From positions 806,001 through 870,000 of the forward strand of contig BRXU01000039.1 in the NCBI GenBank assembly GCA_030267565.1: DNA of 64,000 nt, given 5' to 3'. The notes under the pieces were generated by a model, which ran no database searches, was not told where the DNA came from, and saw nothing but the letters and a program-made list of their open reading frames with translations. The position numbers were made by a program, and so were the translations under genes. Source of the DNA: Pleodorina starrii (lineage: Eukaryota; Chlorophyta; Chlorophyceae; Chlamydomonadales; Volvocaceae). Position 1 is the stretch's first letter. Each line of letters begins with the position of its first letter. Below, piece by piece: positions 12,601-24,763 of the stretch.

Positions 12601-12752
12601 GTCGCCTGTCCACCGTGACCATGACCATGACCATGGCCGTGGCCGTGGCCATGGCCGTGACACACGACGCTGACTACGCGCCGGGATGCCTTGGCGCTAG
12701 GAGCGGAGCGCCCGCACCGAGAAATGCTTTGAACGCGAGATGTAAGCATCAT
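9603..12752 (-). CDS. HMOX: Heme oxygenase, plastid HO1/HY1 type
   Basis: This enzyme opens heme to biliverdin IX-alpha with ferredoxin as reductant in plastids, the first step of bilin synthesis. Complement exons are 12575-12752, 12384-12481, 11841-11934, 11132-11245, 10494-10612 and 9603-9827, giving 275 residues with every phase closing. Residues 1-59 look like a transit peptide: basic, Ser-rich, with no acidic residue until the end. They include eight consecutive His-Gly pairs at 32-47. The catalytic core starts at [18 protein letters not shown], with His73 as the expected proximal heme ligand. It continues with [46 protein letters not shown] and the conserved C-terminal [13 protein letters not shown]. 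The start is one of two adjacent Met codons; an in-frame Met 44 codons upstream is less transit-like. Neighbouring genes suggest no operon-like link. Confidence 0.94.
12601..12657 (-). repeat. (His-Gly)8 coding microsatellite in the heme oxygenase leader
   Basis: Six-base units CATGGC/CACGGC/CATGGT are repeated eight times on the minus strand and encode (HG)8 at residues 32-47. The tract sits just before the likely mature N-terminus of heme oxygenase. Confidence 0.85.
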
Positions 12753-14157
12753 TTTTCCTTTGTGTTCCTCGACTGCAGGGTGACTATGGCGCCAGTGCTT
12801 CCGGTGCAAAGTGCGTGAGTCGCATGCACGTCCAATCGCGCATGCCGTACTTGGCGGTGAAATGGGAGCTTTCGCCACCACCAACGATGCTTCCGACGCG
12901 GATCATTCCATCATAGTGTTATCATACCAATACGATGCAAATTGACGTAAATATTCTGCAACGTAAACATTCTACGTCTCGGCCTCGTTTGGCCTCGATT
13001 TTATTGCTTCGTGGACTTTCGAGGATGCCGCGAAATAGTGCGCCTGTTGATTGGTGTAATCGGTGCAATGCTCACAAAGATGGATCCTTATCGACCTGTT
13101 ATCGCCAGGGTAGAGAAGCTGTCGCCAAGGTGTGAACCCGCCTGCGGAAGCGTCACTGTGATGGCGAACTAGACGCAGGGAGTGCTGTCCCGCTCATGCA
13201 CTACTAGACCAGGCTTAGCACCCCAAGGCTACCAACGAGCGGCCGCAGACGGGTTCTGGCGACAAGCGCAAGGCAGGCTATCTGGTATTAGAGTCGGGGA
13301 CGCTGTCGAGGGTCGACCCAAATCGCCGTACATGCATATGACGCACACGCGTGATGACGCACACGCGCCAGGTACCCCACATTCGCTCTCAACCACCATC
13401 CAACCAACCTCGCCACTCCCTGGCGCCGTACACTTGTACGTCACAGGGAGTACGGCGCCGCGTGTGATCCTGTATGTACTCGGGAACGCCATTCCCCCTT
13501 CGGTGACAAACTTTGATGCTGTACGTCTTTCCTTAACTCCCTCGTCCCCAACCACACACCCGGCACGCCCTCGTCCCCAGCCACACACCCGGCACTCCCT
13601 CGTCCCCGGCCACACCCTCGTCCCCGTCCCCGCTTAGCGCCCTGGCCTGCGGGCTCGGAATGCAAAGTGACCCACATGCGCATTGCCCCAGAACGGTGAG
13701 GTGCTCGCTCACAGCGGGAGAGGGAGGGGATCAGGGGAAGGATGAAAGAGAGACGAAGCGCACCGAGCGAACCGAAGCGATGTTGCCGGCGGAAGGGAGG
13801 AGCGGAGGGCGCGTACGGTACGGTTCTGACTGCTTTTTCTGGTGAAAGCGGGGGCGCGCCGCCCAGCGCCCGAAGGGACGCGGTCATCCGCTTGGGGGTC
13901 GACCCACCTTCCAGCAACAACAGATACAACGATAACGATCAACTGAAAACGGTTTGCCAACGGAGGCTGTAGGGATGTAGGCCACTTCCGCAGCTCGCGC
14001 TGATACCGTTCCCAGCCCGGGTCCGCTGCCTCGGGAGACACACCACCCGACTCTCCCTCCTGCCCCGACGAAACGGTCGGGTTTGGAGATGCCGTACCGT
14101 ACCGTACGACAACTCGCAGGTACCGTACGGCGATCGTCATCTCCGGGTTACCGGAGG
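12753..14157. other. Intergenic stretch upstream of heme oxygenase
   Basis: This 1.4 kb holds the heme oxygenase promoter. A partly AT-rich segment occurs at 12900-13120. Around 13540-13630 a diverged tandem of CCCTCGTCCCC and ACACACCCGGCA units appears. I see no gene. Confidence 0.5.
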
Positions 14158-15197
14158 TTAGGGCAAGTGCACCGAGGGCTCCTCGGCCGCCGCCGCCTCC
14201 TCCTCCTCCGCCGCCATAGGCCCCCTGTGGATACGTCCAAAGCACTGAACGGCCCCAAAGTCGTCCGGACCTGTTCACTGCGCCCTGCCGAGCCGGGGCC
14301 GAGCACCCATTCGGCCGGCCGGTCCGACCCACCCATTCCCAGCTCCCAGCTCGCACGTCCGCTGCTGCCGCAACCCCCAGAACCCCCCATCGAAACGCGT
14401 GCCGGGCTGAGCAATGCAGCATCCGATTTCCAGTTCAGGTCACAACCACACACACACACACACAACCACAGCCACACACACACGTGCGGGTGCCCGGTGC
14501 CCACAGGGGCTCCTGCCGTGTCTTGGGATTGGGGTCCCTCCTCAGTTCTCACTGCCCTTCGCACTCGGCCGTTGCCGCCGTCGCCGCCGCCGCCCTCGAT
14601 CCCACACGCATGCTACATTCACCCCTTACCGGTACTCGCCCGCCCTGCTGCCCCCCCCCCCCCGTGCACGTGCACGTGCTTCCTTCACCGCGGTCCTCGC
14701 ATCGCTTTTATCCCGCGACGACGACCGCGGGGCGGCCCGCTGGCCTGTCTCCCCTACCACCGGCCCCCCTCTCCCGCCTCCCGCCACCGCCTCAGCGCCT
14801 GCAGGTCCCTCTCCGCCTCCGCCTCCAGCCCCAGCTCCTCCACAAGTTGACTCTCAGCCGCGAACTCGCCGACTTCGTCCAGCATCCACAACATCAACCG
14901 ACCCACGGGTCGCGTGTCGCCGTCGCCGTCGCCGTCGCCGTCGTCATCCCCGGCGGCGCGCCGCAGACGCCGCTTGGAGCTACCCCTCCGCGTCCCCCGG
15001 GAGCTAAGAAGGAGTACTGCTGCTGTTGCTGCTGTTGCTGCCGCGGCGGCGACGGCGGCGGCGGCCAGCAGGGTGTGCAGCGGCCACCGGCGGCGGCCGG
15101 GGCTGGCAGTCAGCCAGCGCCGGAGGCGCGAGGCTGGCGGCGGTGGTTCGCCGCTGGGAGTGCTGCGATTAGCCGCGCTCTCATTTTCCGGCGGCAT
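14158..15197 (-). CDS. Hypothetical single-pass membrane protein
   Basis: I do not recognise this gene. A possible two-exon model, complement 14761-15197 and 14158-14224, gives 167 residues. The donor GTGGTAGG and acceptor CCACAG join in phase 2. The product would have a Pro/Ser/Arg-rich N-terminus, an Ala-rich hydrophobic stretch (LLAAAAVAAAAATAATAAV) able to span a membrane, and a basic patch after it. It continues with a DG-repeat, a predicted helical segment (WMLDEVGEFAAESQLVEELG) and a Glu/Ala-rich acidic tail. The Ala stretch comes from GCx-type trinucleotide repeats, so the frame could be fortuitous. The helical LDEVGEF...LEAEAERDLQAL part argues for real coding. Confidence 0.4.
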
Positions 15198-16236
15198 GGC
15201 TCGCGACGGGATCGAGAGTACCTTTGCGCCGGGTTGGCAACCGCCGCACCGCGTGGGCCTTCGTTTGCCGGGTGCAAATGTTCCCTGTGATTCAATGTTC
15301 CAAACCCTGCTCAGCAGCGACCGCCGTTAAGGCCAGCGCCGGAACGTGGAAGCGCCCTTTTGTTGCGCTGCTTTCCTTTACTGTGTGTTACTTATAGCTG
15401 CTCTGACAGGCAGTTCAGACTGGAGGGCAGGGTAGGGGTGACAAAATATGAACTAAGAGCTAACGAAGACTCAACGAGCGGAACCAAGGACTACGGTATG
15501 CGCTCCGAGAGCGGAGCGCGTCAGCTTTCGGACGCAGGGGACGTACGATTCAGTTCAGCGCAGGGTGCAGTAACCATCTCGCTCTCCCGCAAGGTGGCCT
15601 TGGCGGTTGATCCGACTAGGGCTTGCTTGGTGGTCTTGGTGCTCGAGACGCCAACATTTGCACTGGAGGAGCGCAAAAACACGGCCTTTGTATCCATGCC
15701 GGTGTAACGCGTCTATTGCATGCTCTGCCGCGTCAAGACTTTCGACTCTGACTGGGATGTCGGCATCATGCCGCCGTGGCCGTCCAACGCCTTCAACCGC
15801 CTTATGACGGAAGGGCGGGCACCCGGGCAGTAACGATTCATTTCTGGATCGCCTCTTCTGTCAACCTAGAGAGACATAACCGTATGAACACGACTGCTGT
15901 CTGTGTACATTGGCGATTGGCCTGTCGACTGTGCAAGCAACTGCTGCCAGCGTGCTTCCACCACAGGCCACGCAGGACGGGACGAGCGCTAGTTCTGACG
16001 GGGTTTGTGCATAACCTTGCAGTTGCAATTCTGTGTTAGCTTATTAAAAATTGAACGGAAGCGCCTTGAGGCCCCAACGCGCGCATAATTTCTGTGGAAC
16101 CGCTTGGAGCTCCCCGGGACGCAATCCTGCGAACAGCAAACACACGAACTTAAGCCCTGAACGCTGAAACGTTTGTCACAGCGCTGTCGCTCCCGAGCGC
16201 CACTGTGCGCTTCCATCGCTGGTCGTCCCCGAGACA
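15198..16236. other. Intergenic stretch upstream of threonine aldolase
   Basis: About 1 kb of average-complexity DNA separates the minus-strand hypothetical gene from the plus-strand threonine aldolase. It should contain both promoters. A 115-codon open frame at 15360-15707 has no recognisable features, and I do not call it. Confidence 0.5.
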
Positions 16237-19200
16237 ATGACGGGAGCACTGGAGGAGGCGCAGCCGCCCAGGCGCAAGGTTATCGATTTGCGCAGCGATA
16301 CGGTCACTAAGCCGACTGCCAAGATGCTTCAGGCCATGATGAGCGCTGAAGTCGGGGACGATGTCTGGGGCGATGACCCAACCGTCAACGCACTTCAGGT
16401 GCGAAATTCCCAATAGGTGCCCAGCTGACCATCACCCAATTCAACGGGTCACTTGTCCCCCCAGCTCTTGCGAAGGGTGTTAGTTTTGCCGGGTACGGGA
16501 GCCCCCCGTTGGACCGAGCAGTCAAGATGCCATGGCGGCATGGCCGACGCGCCCCACACACTGGCTGTCACCGTTTCCTTTTTAGGTTTGGCGACCTTCA
16601 CCAAACAACATTCCACCCTCACACAGGGTCCCAACCTTTCAGTTCCCCTCCCTCACGCCGCGGCAAACGCGGTGCTGCGGTGCTCTCCCTGCCTCCCTCC
16701 CCCTTCCCCCCTCCCGGTCAACAACGTCTGCAGTGTCTCGTTATATAATGGAGCACATATCACTCCCTGACCCCCCTCCCGCACAGGACTACGCCGCCCG
16801 CTTGTTTGGCAAGGAGGCCGGACTGTTCTGCCCCTCGGGAACCATGACCAACCAGATCGCCATCAAGGTACGACACTGTACGACACTGCAGACTGCTGTA
16901 CGACAAACCTTCTCGCCCTGTGCGCTGTGTGTCGGCGGGATGGAGGCTGGGGAGTCTGGGCTCTTCGGGTTTTTAAGGAGGGCGTGTCGACGGGGGCGAG
17001 TGGAGAAGGGGCCCCCTGGGATGGTTGGATGGATCGGGGTCGCGGGTCGCGGGAGGGGGTCGGGGTCGGGGGGGGGGGCGCAGGAGCCCACAGAGATGGG
17101 TACCTCGGAGAGTACCTCATAACCCAACAGGGTTAGAAATGTGCGGGGGAGCGGAGGAAGAGGGCGGAGCGGCGATCTGTGCCCCGCACCGCGCCGCGCC
17201 GCGCCAAGCCGTCTCCTCGCCCTCCGCTAGTCCCACCGGGAACCGACCCAAAGTCGGCCCGACCCAACATATCACCGACACGGACACGGACACCGACCCG
17301 TGGGTCTATCTGTCTGTCTGTCTGTCTGTCTGTCTCCCCCGCCCTCCTCTCTGTACCCCTCTCTGTACCTGTACCCGCGTGCTTTCGGTGTCTCCTTGTG
17401 CCGGCGGCTCCTCACGCTCCTCCCCCTCCTCCTCCTCCTCCGGCTCCTGCTGCGACTGCCCGCAGGTCCACACTCACCCGGGAGATGAGCTGCTGTGTGC
17501 GGACAACTCACACATCTATTTGTACGAGGGGGGAGGCATCGCATTCAACTCGGGTGGGTGGCTGGCTGGGTGGATTTGTGGATGGCTGGGTGGGTGGCTG
17601 GCTGGGTGGCTGGCTGGCTGGGTGGGTGGCTGGCTGGGTGGCTGGCTGGCTGGGTAGGTGGTTGACGGACCTGAACTGATTTGAGCTTACCTGGACTGAG
17701 TGGAGGAGGCAAGCGCCGGCCCCCCTGGCCGCCTCCCCTGGCCCCTCCACATGCCCTCCCAACTTCCTCTCCAAGTCTCCCTCCCCTCCCCTCCCGCCAA
17801 CTCCTGTACATCCACAGGCGTGCAACCCAAGCTGCTGCCTAGCAACCGCGGACGAATCACGGCGGGGCAGGTCGCGGGAGCAATCAATATGGTGCGTAAT
17901 GTACGACAGGGTACGACAAGTGTCGCAGCGTGCGTGTCGTGGTACGACATCTCGTATGCGGCATGAGGGGGGCCGCTGAAGCGTTGATGTGATGTGACAA
18001 ATGTGATCGGGGCCGTTTTATGATGATTCCGTGCAACGCACAACGGATGCTAACCATCAACTGTCAACCAATGTCAACCGCCAACCGCAGGAGGACTCCC
18101 ACTTCCCCACCACTCGGCTGGTGTGCCTGGAAAATACGGCAAACAAGGGCGGCGGGTCGTACTACACCTTGGACGAGATCAAGGTGGGTACGGCAGTAAT
18201 GGCTGCGGCATATAGGGGGGGCGAGAGCAGAGCGTGCGGGCGGGTTGGGGCCCTGTTGGGCCTTGTACTCCGTCCTTCTCTCTCTCCCCCCCCTCTTCTC
18301 TCACCCCCGTGGCTTGGAAGAGTGCAGTGCAGTGCAGTGCAGACTCGGTGGGTTGCCCAGACAGGCGGGGCCATCATCGATGTCAGCCGATTATGTTAAA
18401 ACGGTGCACACCGGCACTTGACTCTCCGCTCGCTCACTGTGGTGCACTGTGGTACACTGTCGTACGCTGTCGTACACGTGCAGGCCATAGCGGAGGTTTG
18501 CCGTACACACGGTCTGAAGCTGCACTTGGACGGCGCGCGGGTCTTCAACGCCTTCGCAGAGGCGGGGTGAGGGGGCGAGGGGGTGAGGGGGTGAGGGGGC
18601 GGGATACGAGTGTGAAGTGGTTTGAGAATTTGGCAGACATTGGCGCATTGCGGTCCCGGATGTGCGATTGTGCGTTGCCGCTTCCACACCTGCTACCAAC
18701 TACCCCGCCGCTGCCCCCCCCCCCCCCCCAGTCCCCGTAGACCCACCTCCCCACCTCTTCCCCGCCTCTCCAGCTACTCCCAACATCCCTGCCTGTCCCC
18801 TCCCGGACGATCAACTCCATATGCTCTGCGCTCCGCCCCCAAGGATCAACTACCAACTACCAACTACCAACGACCCCTTCCGTTCCATCGCTGCGGTTCG
18901 TATTCCATTATTCCATTATTCCATTATTTCTATTCTTCCGAACCCCTGATCCCCCTCCTCGCCCCCCCGCCCCGCCGGGGTCCGTTTGCTAACGCCGTCT
19001 CCGTCTCCGCTGCGGTTTCATTTTTTACTCCCCCCCCCCGGGCAGTTACGGTCCCGGCGATCTGGGTCCGCTGTTCGACTCGGTGTCGATCTGTCTGTCC
19101 AAGGGGCTGGGCTGTCCGGTGGGGTCGCTGCTGCTGGGGACCACCGACTTCATCCGCCGGGCTCACAGGCAGGTGCTCCTTAGAGGGGGAGTGGGAAGGG

Positions 19201-20742
19201 GGCTGTGGGGAGGGGGGGAGGGGGAGGGCCTGGTCGTGTGGGTATTATAAATACGGTATCCCGCGAGGGTTGGCACACCAGTACATCTTCTTCGGTGGGC
19301 CGTGGCCAGTGCCTTTCGTTCACAGTTCTCCCCTAGAATTCCAACCAACTAACTAACGAATCAACTAACCAATGCAATAACTGATTCGCAAACTGATTCG
19401 CAAGGATTCGCAAGGTGCTGGGCGGCGGCATGCGGCAGGCGGGCTTCCTGGCGGCGGCGGGGTTGTACGCGCTGAGGAACAACGTCGAACGGTGGGTAGT
19501 TGGCGGTGGTTAGCGGTTGGTGGGTAGTTATGTAGTTGTGGGGGAGTTGCCAACTCGTCTCTAAACTTGGTGGCAAACACTGCGGCGGGGTGCGGAGACG
19601 CTGCTGGGTGGGTGGGCATCGAGTGGTGGTGGCGGGGGCGGGGGCGGGGGGGGGGGCGGTGCGGGGCTTTCCTCTCCGAGGTTCCGGGCGGGTTTGAGTT
19701 GGGTGGCAGTGCGGGTTTGAGTTGGGTGGCAGTGTCGTGTGGTGCGGCACGCGGCTCCCCTTCCAGCCCATCTTGCCCTTTGTCGTGTGCTTCCGGAATC
19801 CGGATGGGTGTGTCCCGTCCGCGGACACCCGTGTATTCGCATCCCCGCCCTTTCCCCGCCCTTTTCCCCGCCCTTTCCCTGCCCTTGCCCACGAACGCTT
19901 CCCCGTCCTTTTCCCCGCCCTTTCCCCCCGCGCAACGTGCAATTTTTGTACGGTATGTTTGTACGACAGGCTGCGTGACGACCACGCACGCGCGCGGCGG
20001 TTGGGCGCCGCCCTGCAGGGCCTGCCGTACGTGTCGTACCTGGCCCCCGTCGACACCAACATTGCCATCTTCAACGTCGCGCCCGGTTGGGACGCCAAGG
20101 TATGGTATATACGACACGTAGTACTGCACATGGTGTACGACATGTAATTTGCACATTGTGTACGACACGTCCCCCATGCACACGTTGTATGATGCAGGTG
20201 CTGCTGCACCTGGCGCGCCGCCACAGCCGCCCCCGCCCCCGCCCCCGCCACGCCTCTCACTGCGCCCCTTCATGATCCACCGGTCTCTCCCCCCTTACAC
20301 GTGACCCCACACGTGTGTGCGTGTGTGTATGTGTATGTGACCCCACACGTGTGCGTGTGTGTATGTGACCCCACCACCACCGCCCCCGCCACCCCACCAC
20401 CCGCAAACCATTCAGGCTCTGGCGGAATGGTTTCGGAGCCGCGGCGTGCTGCTGTCCACCATGGCTCCAGGGGTGCTTCGACTGGTCACACACCTCGATG
20501 TGGACGAGCAGGATGTGGACGATGTCGTACAGCTGCTGGCGGCGGCGGCGACGGCGGCGGAGCTGGCGCCGGGCGCGGCGCCGACGCCGCTGCCAGCGGC
20601 GACGACGGCTGCGGCGGACGGGATTAACGGGGGGCCGAAGGCGGGGTTGGAGGCGGGGGCGAAGGAGGGGATTGATGAGGCGGGGAATGGAGGCCCGGGT
20701 GCGTGTGTTGGGGGAGTTGACCCGACGGCGGGAGAGGAATGA
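16237..20742 (+). CDS. L-threonine aldolase (PLP-dependent, low-specificity type)
   Basis: This enzyme cleaves L-threonine or L-allo-threonine to glycine and acetaldehyde. Exons are 16237-16398, 16787-16867, 17466-17553, 17818-17891, 18091-18183, 18484-18566, 19046-19172, 19415-19491, 19970-20099 and 20416-20742, giving 413 residues with all phases closing. Family motifs are [41 protein letters not shown] and [11 protein letters not shown]. Further along come [11 protein letters not shown] (Asp for the PLP ring nitrogen), [14 protein letters not shown] with Lys213 as the probable Schiff-base lysine, and [14 protein letters not shown]. The last 50 or so residues after the [13 protein letters not shown] helix are Ala/Gly-rich and appear to be a lineage-specific tail. 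There is no obvious targeting peptide, so a cytosolic location is likely. Intron 6 carries a dispersed repeat shared with HAL3 and PGK. Confidence 0.94.
17302..17335. repeat. TCTG tetranucleotide repeat
   Basis: Eight or so TCTG units lie in the second threonine aldolase intron. Shorter TCTG runs occur at 829-846 and 25801-25820. Confidence 0.8.
17560..17660. repeat. GGCT/GGGT minisatellite
   Basis: An irregular tandem of TGGCTGGC and TGGGTGGC units lies at the 5' end of the third threonine aldolase intron, starting directly after the donor site. Confidence 0.75.
18978..19015 (+). repeat. Intronic dispersed repeat, threonine aldolase copy
   Basis: GGGTCCGTTTGCTAACGCC, then GTCTCCGTCTCCGCTGCGG, lies 30 bases upstream of exon 7. 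It matches the HAL3 and PGK intron repeats in the same orientation relative to transcription. GCTAACG inside it resembles a branch-point sequence. Confidence 0.85.
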
Positions 20743-23172
20743 GGCGGGGAGGCGGGGAGGGGGTGGGGGCTGAGGCGGGGTTGGCAGGGGGTGCGATGGT
20801 ACGGCAACTGTACGACAGGCGGCTCCGAGAGGGGGCGCGAATCGGGAAGGGGGCCGAGAGGGCGAGGGAGAGAGGGGAAGAGAGCAGGGGTGTGACGGGC
20901 CTTGGTTTCCTCGCGCCCCACTTCCTGGCAAGTGGGGGCGCTAGGCTGGGGGCGGCCTACGGGAAGCGGCGGGAGGGGATGGAGGAGGGGAAGGGGAGTG
21001 GGCGGCTGTTGAATGGGCCCGTTTGTCGTTTCCTTCCGTTTCGTTTGGTTCCGTTTGGTTTTTCGTTCGTTTGAGGATTGTTCTTTTGGGAGGCAGCCCG
21101 CGGGGGGGAGCATCCGGAGGCTTCGAGGCTTTAGTGTGTGTGTGTGTGGGGGGGAGAGAGTTGTGAGAGCGAGGAGAGCGAGACGGACGCAGAGCTCTTC
21201 GGAGGATCTCCCGCACTCTTCCCGGCCTCTCTACCTTTGTCGCGGGTTTGTACATTATATTTTGTACGATATCTGCTGGCTCCTTGTACGTACCACACCG
21301 TACAGTTCGCGGTCCATGACCCAAAGTGAAGAGCGGCAAGGAGAGAATGTCCGTTTTGCCATTGCCATAGTAATTGCCGTAGCACCGGTAATTAGTAATA
21401 ATTTAATAATAAAATAATGGTGGTGACATCGAATGGGTCGAGAAGGTTGGCGACCCTTTGCGGCTCCTGTCTCCGGGCCTCCGGGTCCGGGCCGCCTGGC
21501 CGTGTGTCCGACAGGGGTGTCCCAAAGGGCTCTTCTGGGAAGTAAAAACAAACGGGAGACCACAGCGGTGGGACGGCGGCGGAGGCCCGGAGGGCGGGGC
21601 ATGTGTGTGGGCTTTCGGCTTTCGGCCTGCCTCGCTCCGCTTTTTGCCGCTCGGTGCCGTGCAAAGCACTCGGGGCCCGTGTCGGTGCACCTCCGCTCGC
21701 TCGCTTCCGAAAGAGGCGGTTGGGCGACGGTTGTCCGTTGTGGATGCAGCAATGCTGTCCGTTCGTCGCCGTTGTCTCACTAGCGCCTTGCATTGCGTTG
21801 CGTTGCCTTGCGTTTTGTGTGTTGTGTTGTGTGTTGTGTTGTGTGTTGTGCACGCTGCGGATGTGAGGCCGGGTTTGCAACCGGTGGTGCGATGGCCGTT
21901 GGCCGGATCCATGAGCCCCCGCTCGCGAGCGGTTGTGTGTTCCGACCCGAATGCCTTTTTGCCAGCTGTGGATTGTAGCGCCATCACTTGCAGCAGTGTT
22001 CGTTTACATTGTTCGTGAATCCCCGCATGTACTGCTCCTGATGTGCCTCTTTTAAGAGCTGGTTCTACGGTTTCGAGAATCAACCAATGACATCGTGTAC
22101 GACCCGTACCGTGTGGAGAGACTCAACGGACTCTCGAGGCTCCTTCCGTACATGTTAGGTATCCAGAACCACAAAAAATAGAAATCGTCGTTCAGGCCTT
22201 GGGTCGGGTTCCGCAAACGGACATGACGCTTTTGCCCAAGATCTGGAGCGGGCGCGGGGTGCAGCGGTGGCAATCCCTTGGAGGCACATGTGGGGTTGTC
22301 AGGAGAAACTGCCGTCGGCTGGACGGTTCGGCCACGTAGGCGCCTCACTCCCCCCCCAGCTCAAAGCATGTTGGTACAACGGGTGAGAGATGACAACGGG
22401 GCGCCACACGCAATATCCTCCGTACCCGCGACAGATGCCACCCTAACGCTTAATCGACATGGCGAGACACGGCGGACTACTGACAACCGGCATCCTACAA
22501 TCATCCACCACAGACTTCCTGACATCCCACAAGGCCAACTGGCCGCCTATTCAGGCAACGGGCGCTACGGCAAGTTCACAAGTGTTAACACGATTGAGAC
22601 ACAAACAAGGGGTACCACCAAGCATCCACTGCATCCACACGCATCTCCATGCTACCACAAAACAGCGGACTAACGGCGCTCATAACGCGCAACTCTTTCC
22701 GCTAGCGCTTCAGGCGCTCAGTACACAAAGCGACGCGGTCCCATGCGCATGGTCGCGGCCTAAGTTTGCAATACTGCACGAATCCTTAGGACAAAACGCG
22801 TGGGCAGAGCAGGTCCCGTGCCCATCAATAAGCCTGCTGACTCCGAGCACCCATGCTCCCCCCCCCCAGCCTACTACTATACCCTTCCCTATTTCCCCTT
22901 TTTTTTAATGCAACCCTGGCCCGGGTGAGCTGTGGAGCGGCAGCGTAAAGGCTTGATAGCGGCTACCATCAGCACCCCATTGGGCCTTACACGTGTGTGA
23001 AGATGTTGGTGTTGGGCCGAGTGCGCGGCGGCGGTGATGGGACTTGCCGGCGAGGGAGGTGTTGGTGGATTTCCGTACGGAGGCGCTGTAGGCACGGGCA
23101 GTGCGTGACGACAAGGTGCAGGTGGCGATCCGCGCTGCTGTGAAGGCTGGAGCGGCGGCGGCGAGGTGAGGC

Positions 23173-23285
23173 GCAGATGGCGGCGGCGGCGGCGGTGCGT
23201 GACGGCGCAGATGCAGGTGGCGGCGGTGCGTGACGGCGCAGATGCAGGTGGCGGAGGCGGCGGCGGTGCGCAGGTGGCGGCCGCA
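23173..23285. repeat. GGTGCGTGACGGCGCAG minisatellite
   Basis: Units of about 30-36 bases containing GCGGTGCGTGACGGCGCAGA and TGCAGGTGGCGG are repeated two to three times, with flanking GGC trinucleotide expansion. Confidence 0.8.
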
Positions 23286-24551
23286 CTTGGTTCCCCCCCA
23301 GCTGCGAGGGCGCCTGTGCTGCTGAGCGGCTCTGAAGGGCGACGACGCCTGCGGCTGCTGCTGGTACTGCTGCGTGACGGGCTGGCGCTGGTCTGAAAAC
23401 GTAGATAAAACACTCCCCTTCCCGAAATCAGAAAATAAAATTGTGACATGACGACACCCCCATCGGCAACAGCCGGGACTGACCCACACACACACGGCGG
23501 CAACAGCCGCGACACACGCTTGCTGTGGCTGACAAGTTGTAGTCTATGGCATAAAGCTGGTCACCTTGAGGCAAGAAGGTTGGGCGGTAAGGACTACGAA
23601 CTACCCAAACGCGCGATGTCCAACGCGTTACGAAACGGCGCGATCACTGGCAAACACGATATAAAGAGAGACAAGGCAATAGGTGTCGTTACAATGAAAT
23701 ACCTCTTTGGCGGTGCGGCTTTGTAGCCTGCAGGGCAAGAAAGTGAGCTGTCCGAGTCTACGTAACCAACTACACGGTGCCCTGCGATGTTCGCTTGGGC
23801 CCGCCTGCACGCGGTCGGCTTGTTTACCGTTCCGCTGATTGATGATAACGGCAAGATAATCACCGCTTAGATAACTATTGATTGATATAACCAGTCCTTA
23901 GTTGTGTAAAGCCTCTGCGCAGCTACGCATAGCAGTGCCTGGAGGTGACGGCTATGCCGCCACCCCGGCATAATAACGACATCGCCATAGGGCCCGGTCT
24001 GATGCCGGAACAGCCTTATCACCAAGGAAACCATGATCCTGTCTTAGTACGACCTGACTCCACAATGTTGGCCACTTATCCTGCCAAGCTTATTCCTTGT
24101 TCCGAATACGCCTGAAGCACGGTGCAACACCTCGCAGCCGGCCGGAAGGTGCCGCCAAGGTATGCTACGTATGAAACGTATAATCAGACGGAGATAACTC
24201 AACTTAGCACAGCTATGCGTAATTACGCTGCACGCAACGGCTTGCTTCCCGCCGAAATGACAACTGCTACTAACGGCCAACGGCCTCCGACAGAATCAAC
24301 TACTGCTAACCTGCTACGTTCCGTGACGCCAATTCCTCAGCGACGCTGATTTACCCTGACAGGGTGTGCGTGTCCTGCCATGAGGGAGGGAGAAAGGGGC
24401 CCCCCCTACATGCAGGGTCGGTCTCGCGAGTCGAGATGGGCGGTGACAGGGCTTCCGAAGTCCGAACCGGTGTCTGATCCGGAGCCGTCGAGCTGCTGCT
24501 GCTCCGGGTATTGACCGCGACCACGGCCGCCTGGCTCGAGAGATACCGACA

Positions 24552-24640
24552 TCCACCACCACCACCACCACCACCACCACCACCACCACCACCACCACCA
24601 CCACCACCACCACCACCACCACCACCACCACCACCACCAC
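24552..24640. repeat. (CAC)n trinucleotide run, about 29 units
   Basis: A nearly pure CAC/ACC run of about 88 bases produces artificial poly-Trp, poly-Val or poly-Gly frames on the minus strand. It lies about 120 bases beyond the 3' end of the tentative coiled-coil ORF. Confidence 0.95.
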
Positions 24641-24763
24641 CGCCCTAATCCACCAGCCTCCACAGGTTAAGGTTTCATTCGGCTGTGGCCGTGTCGTCAC
24701 TCGTCAGTTTCGGAGTGTGCACCGCTGATCGGGTCACATTCGGATCCCACCCAGTGCAACGGT

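Larger units (their letters stand above)
20743..24763. other. Gene-poor region, no supported gene
   Basis: Four kilobases follow threonine aldolase. The stretch 21300-24360 is less GC-rich and lacks the pyrimidine-tract, intron-like texture seen around genes. A minisatellite of GGTGCGTGACGGCGCAG units (23173-23285) and a long CAC run (24552-24640) are present. The frame at 24122-24349 (75 codons, Thr/Asn-rich) and the Thr/His-rich frame at 22459-22908 could be fragments of decayed elements, but I recognise nothing in them. Confidence 0.45.

Noticed and set aside
24552..24640. CRISPR-like array
   Set aside because: It is a simple CAC run with no spacers, in a eukaryotic genome.
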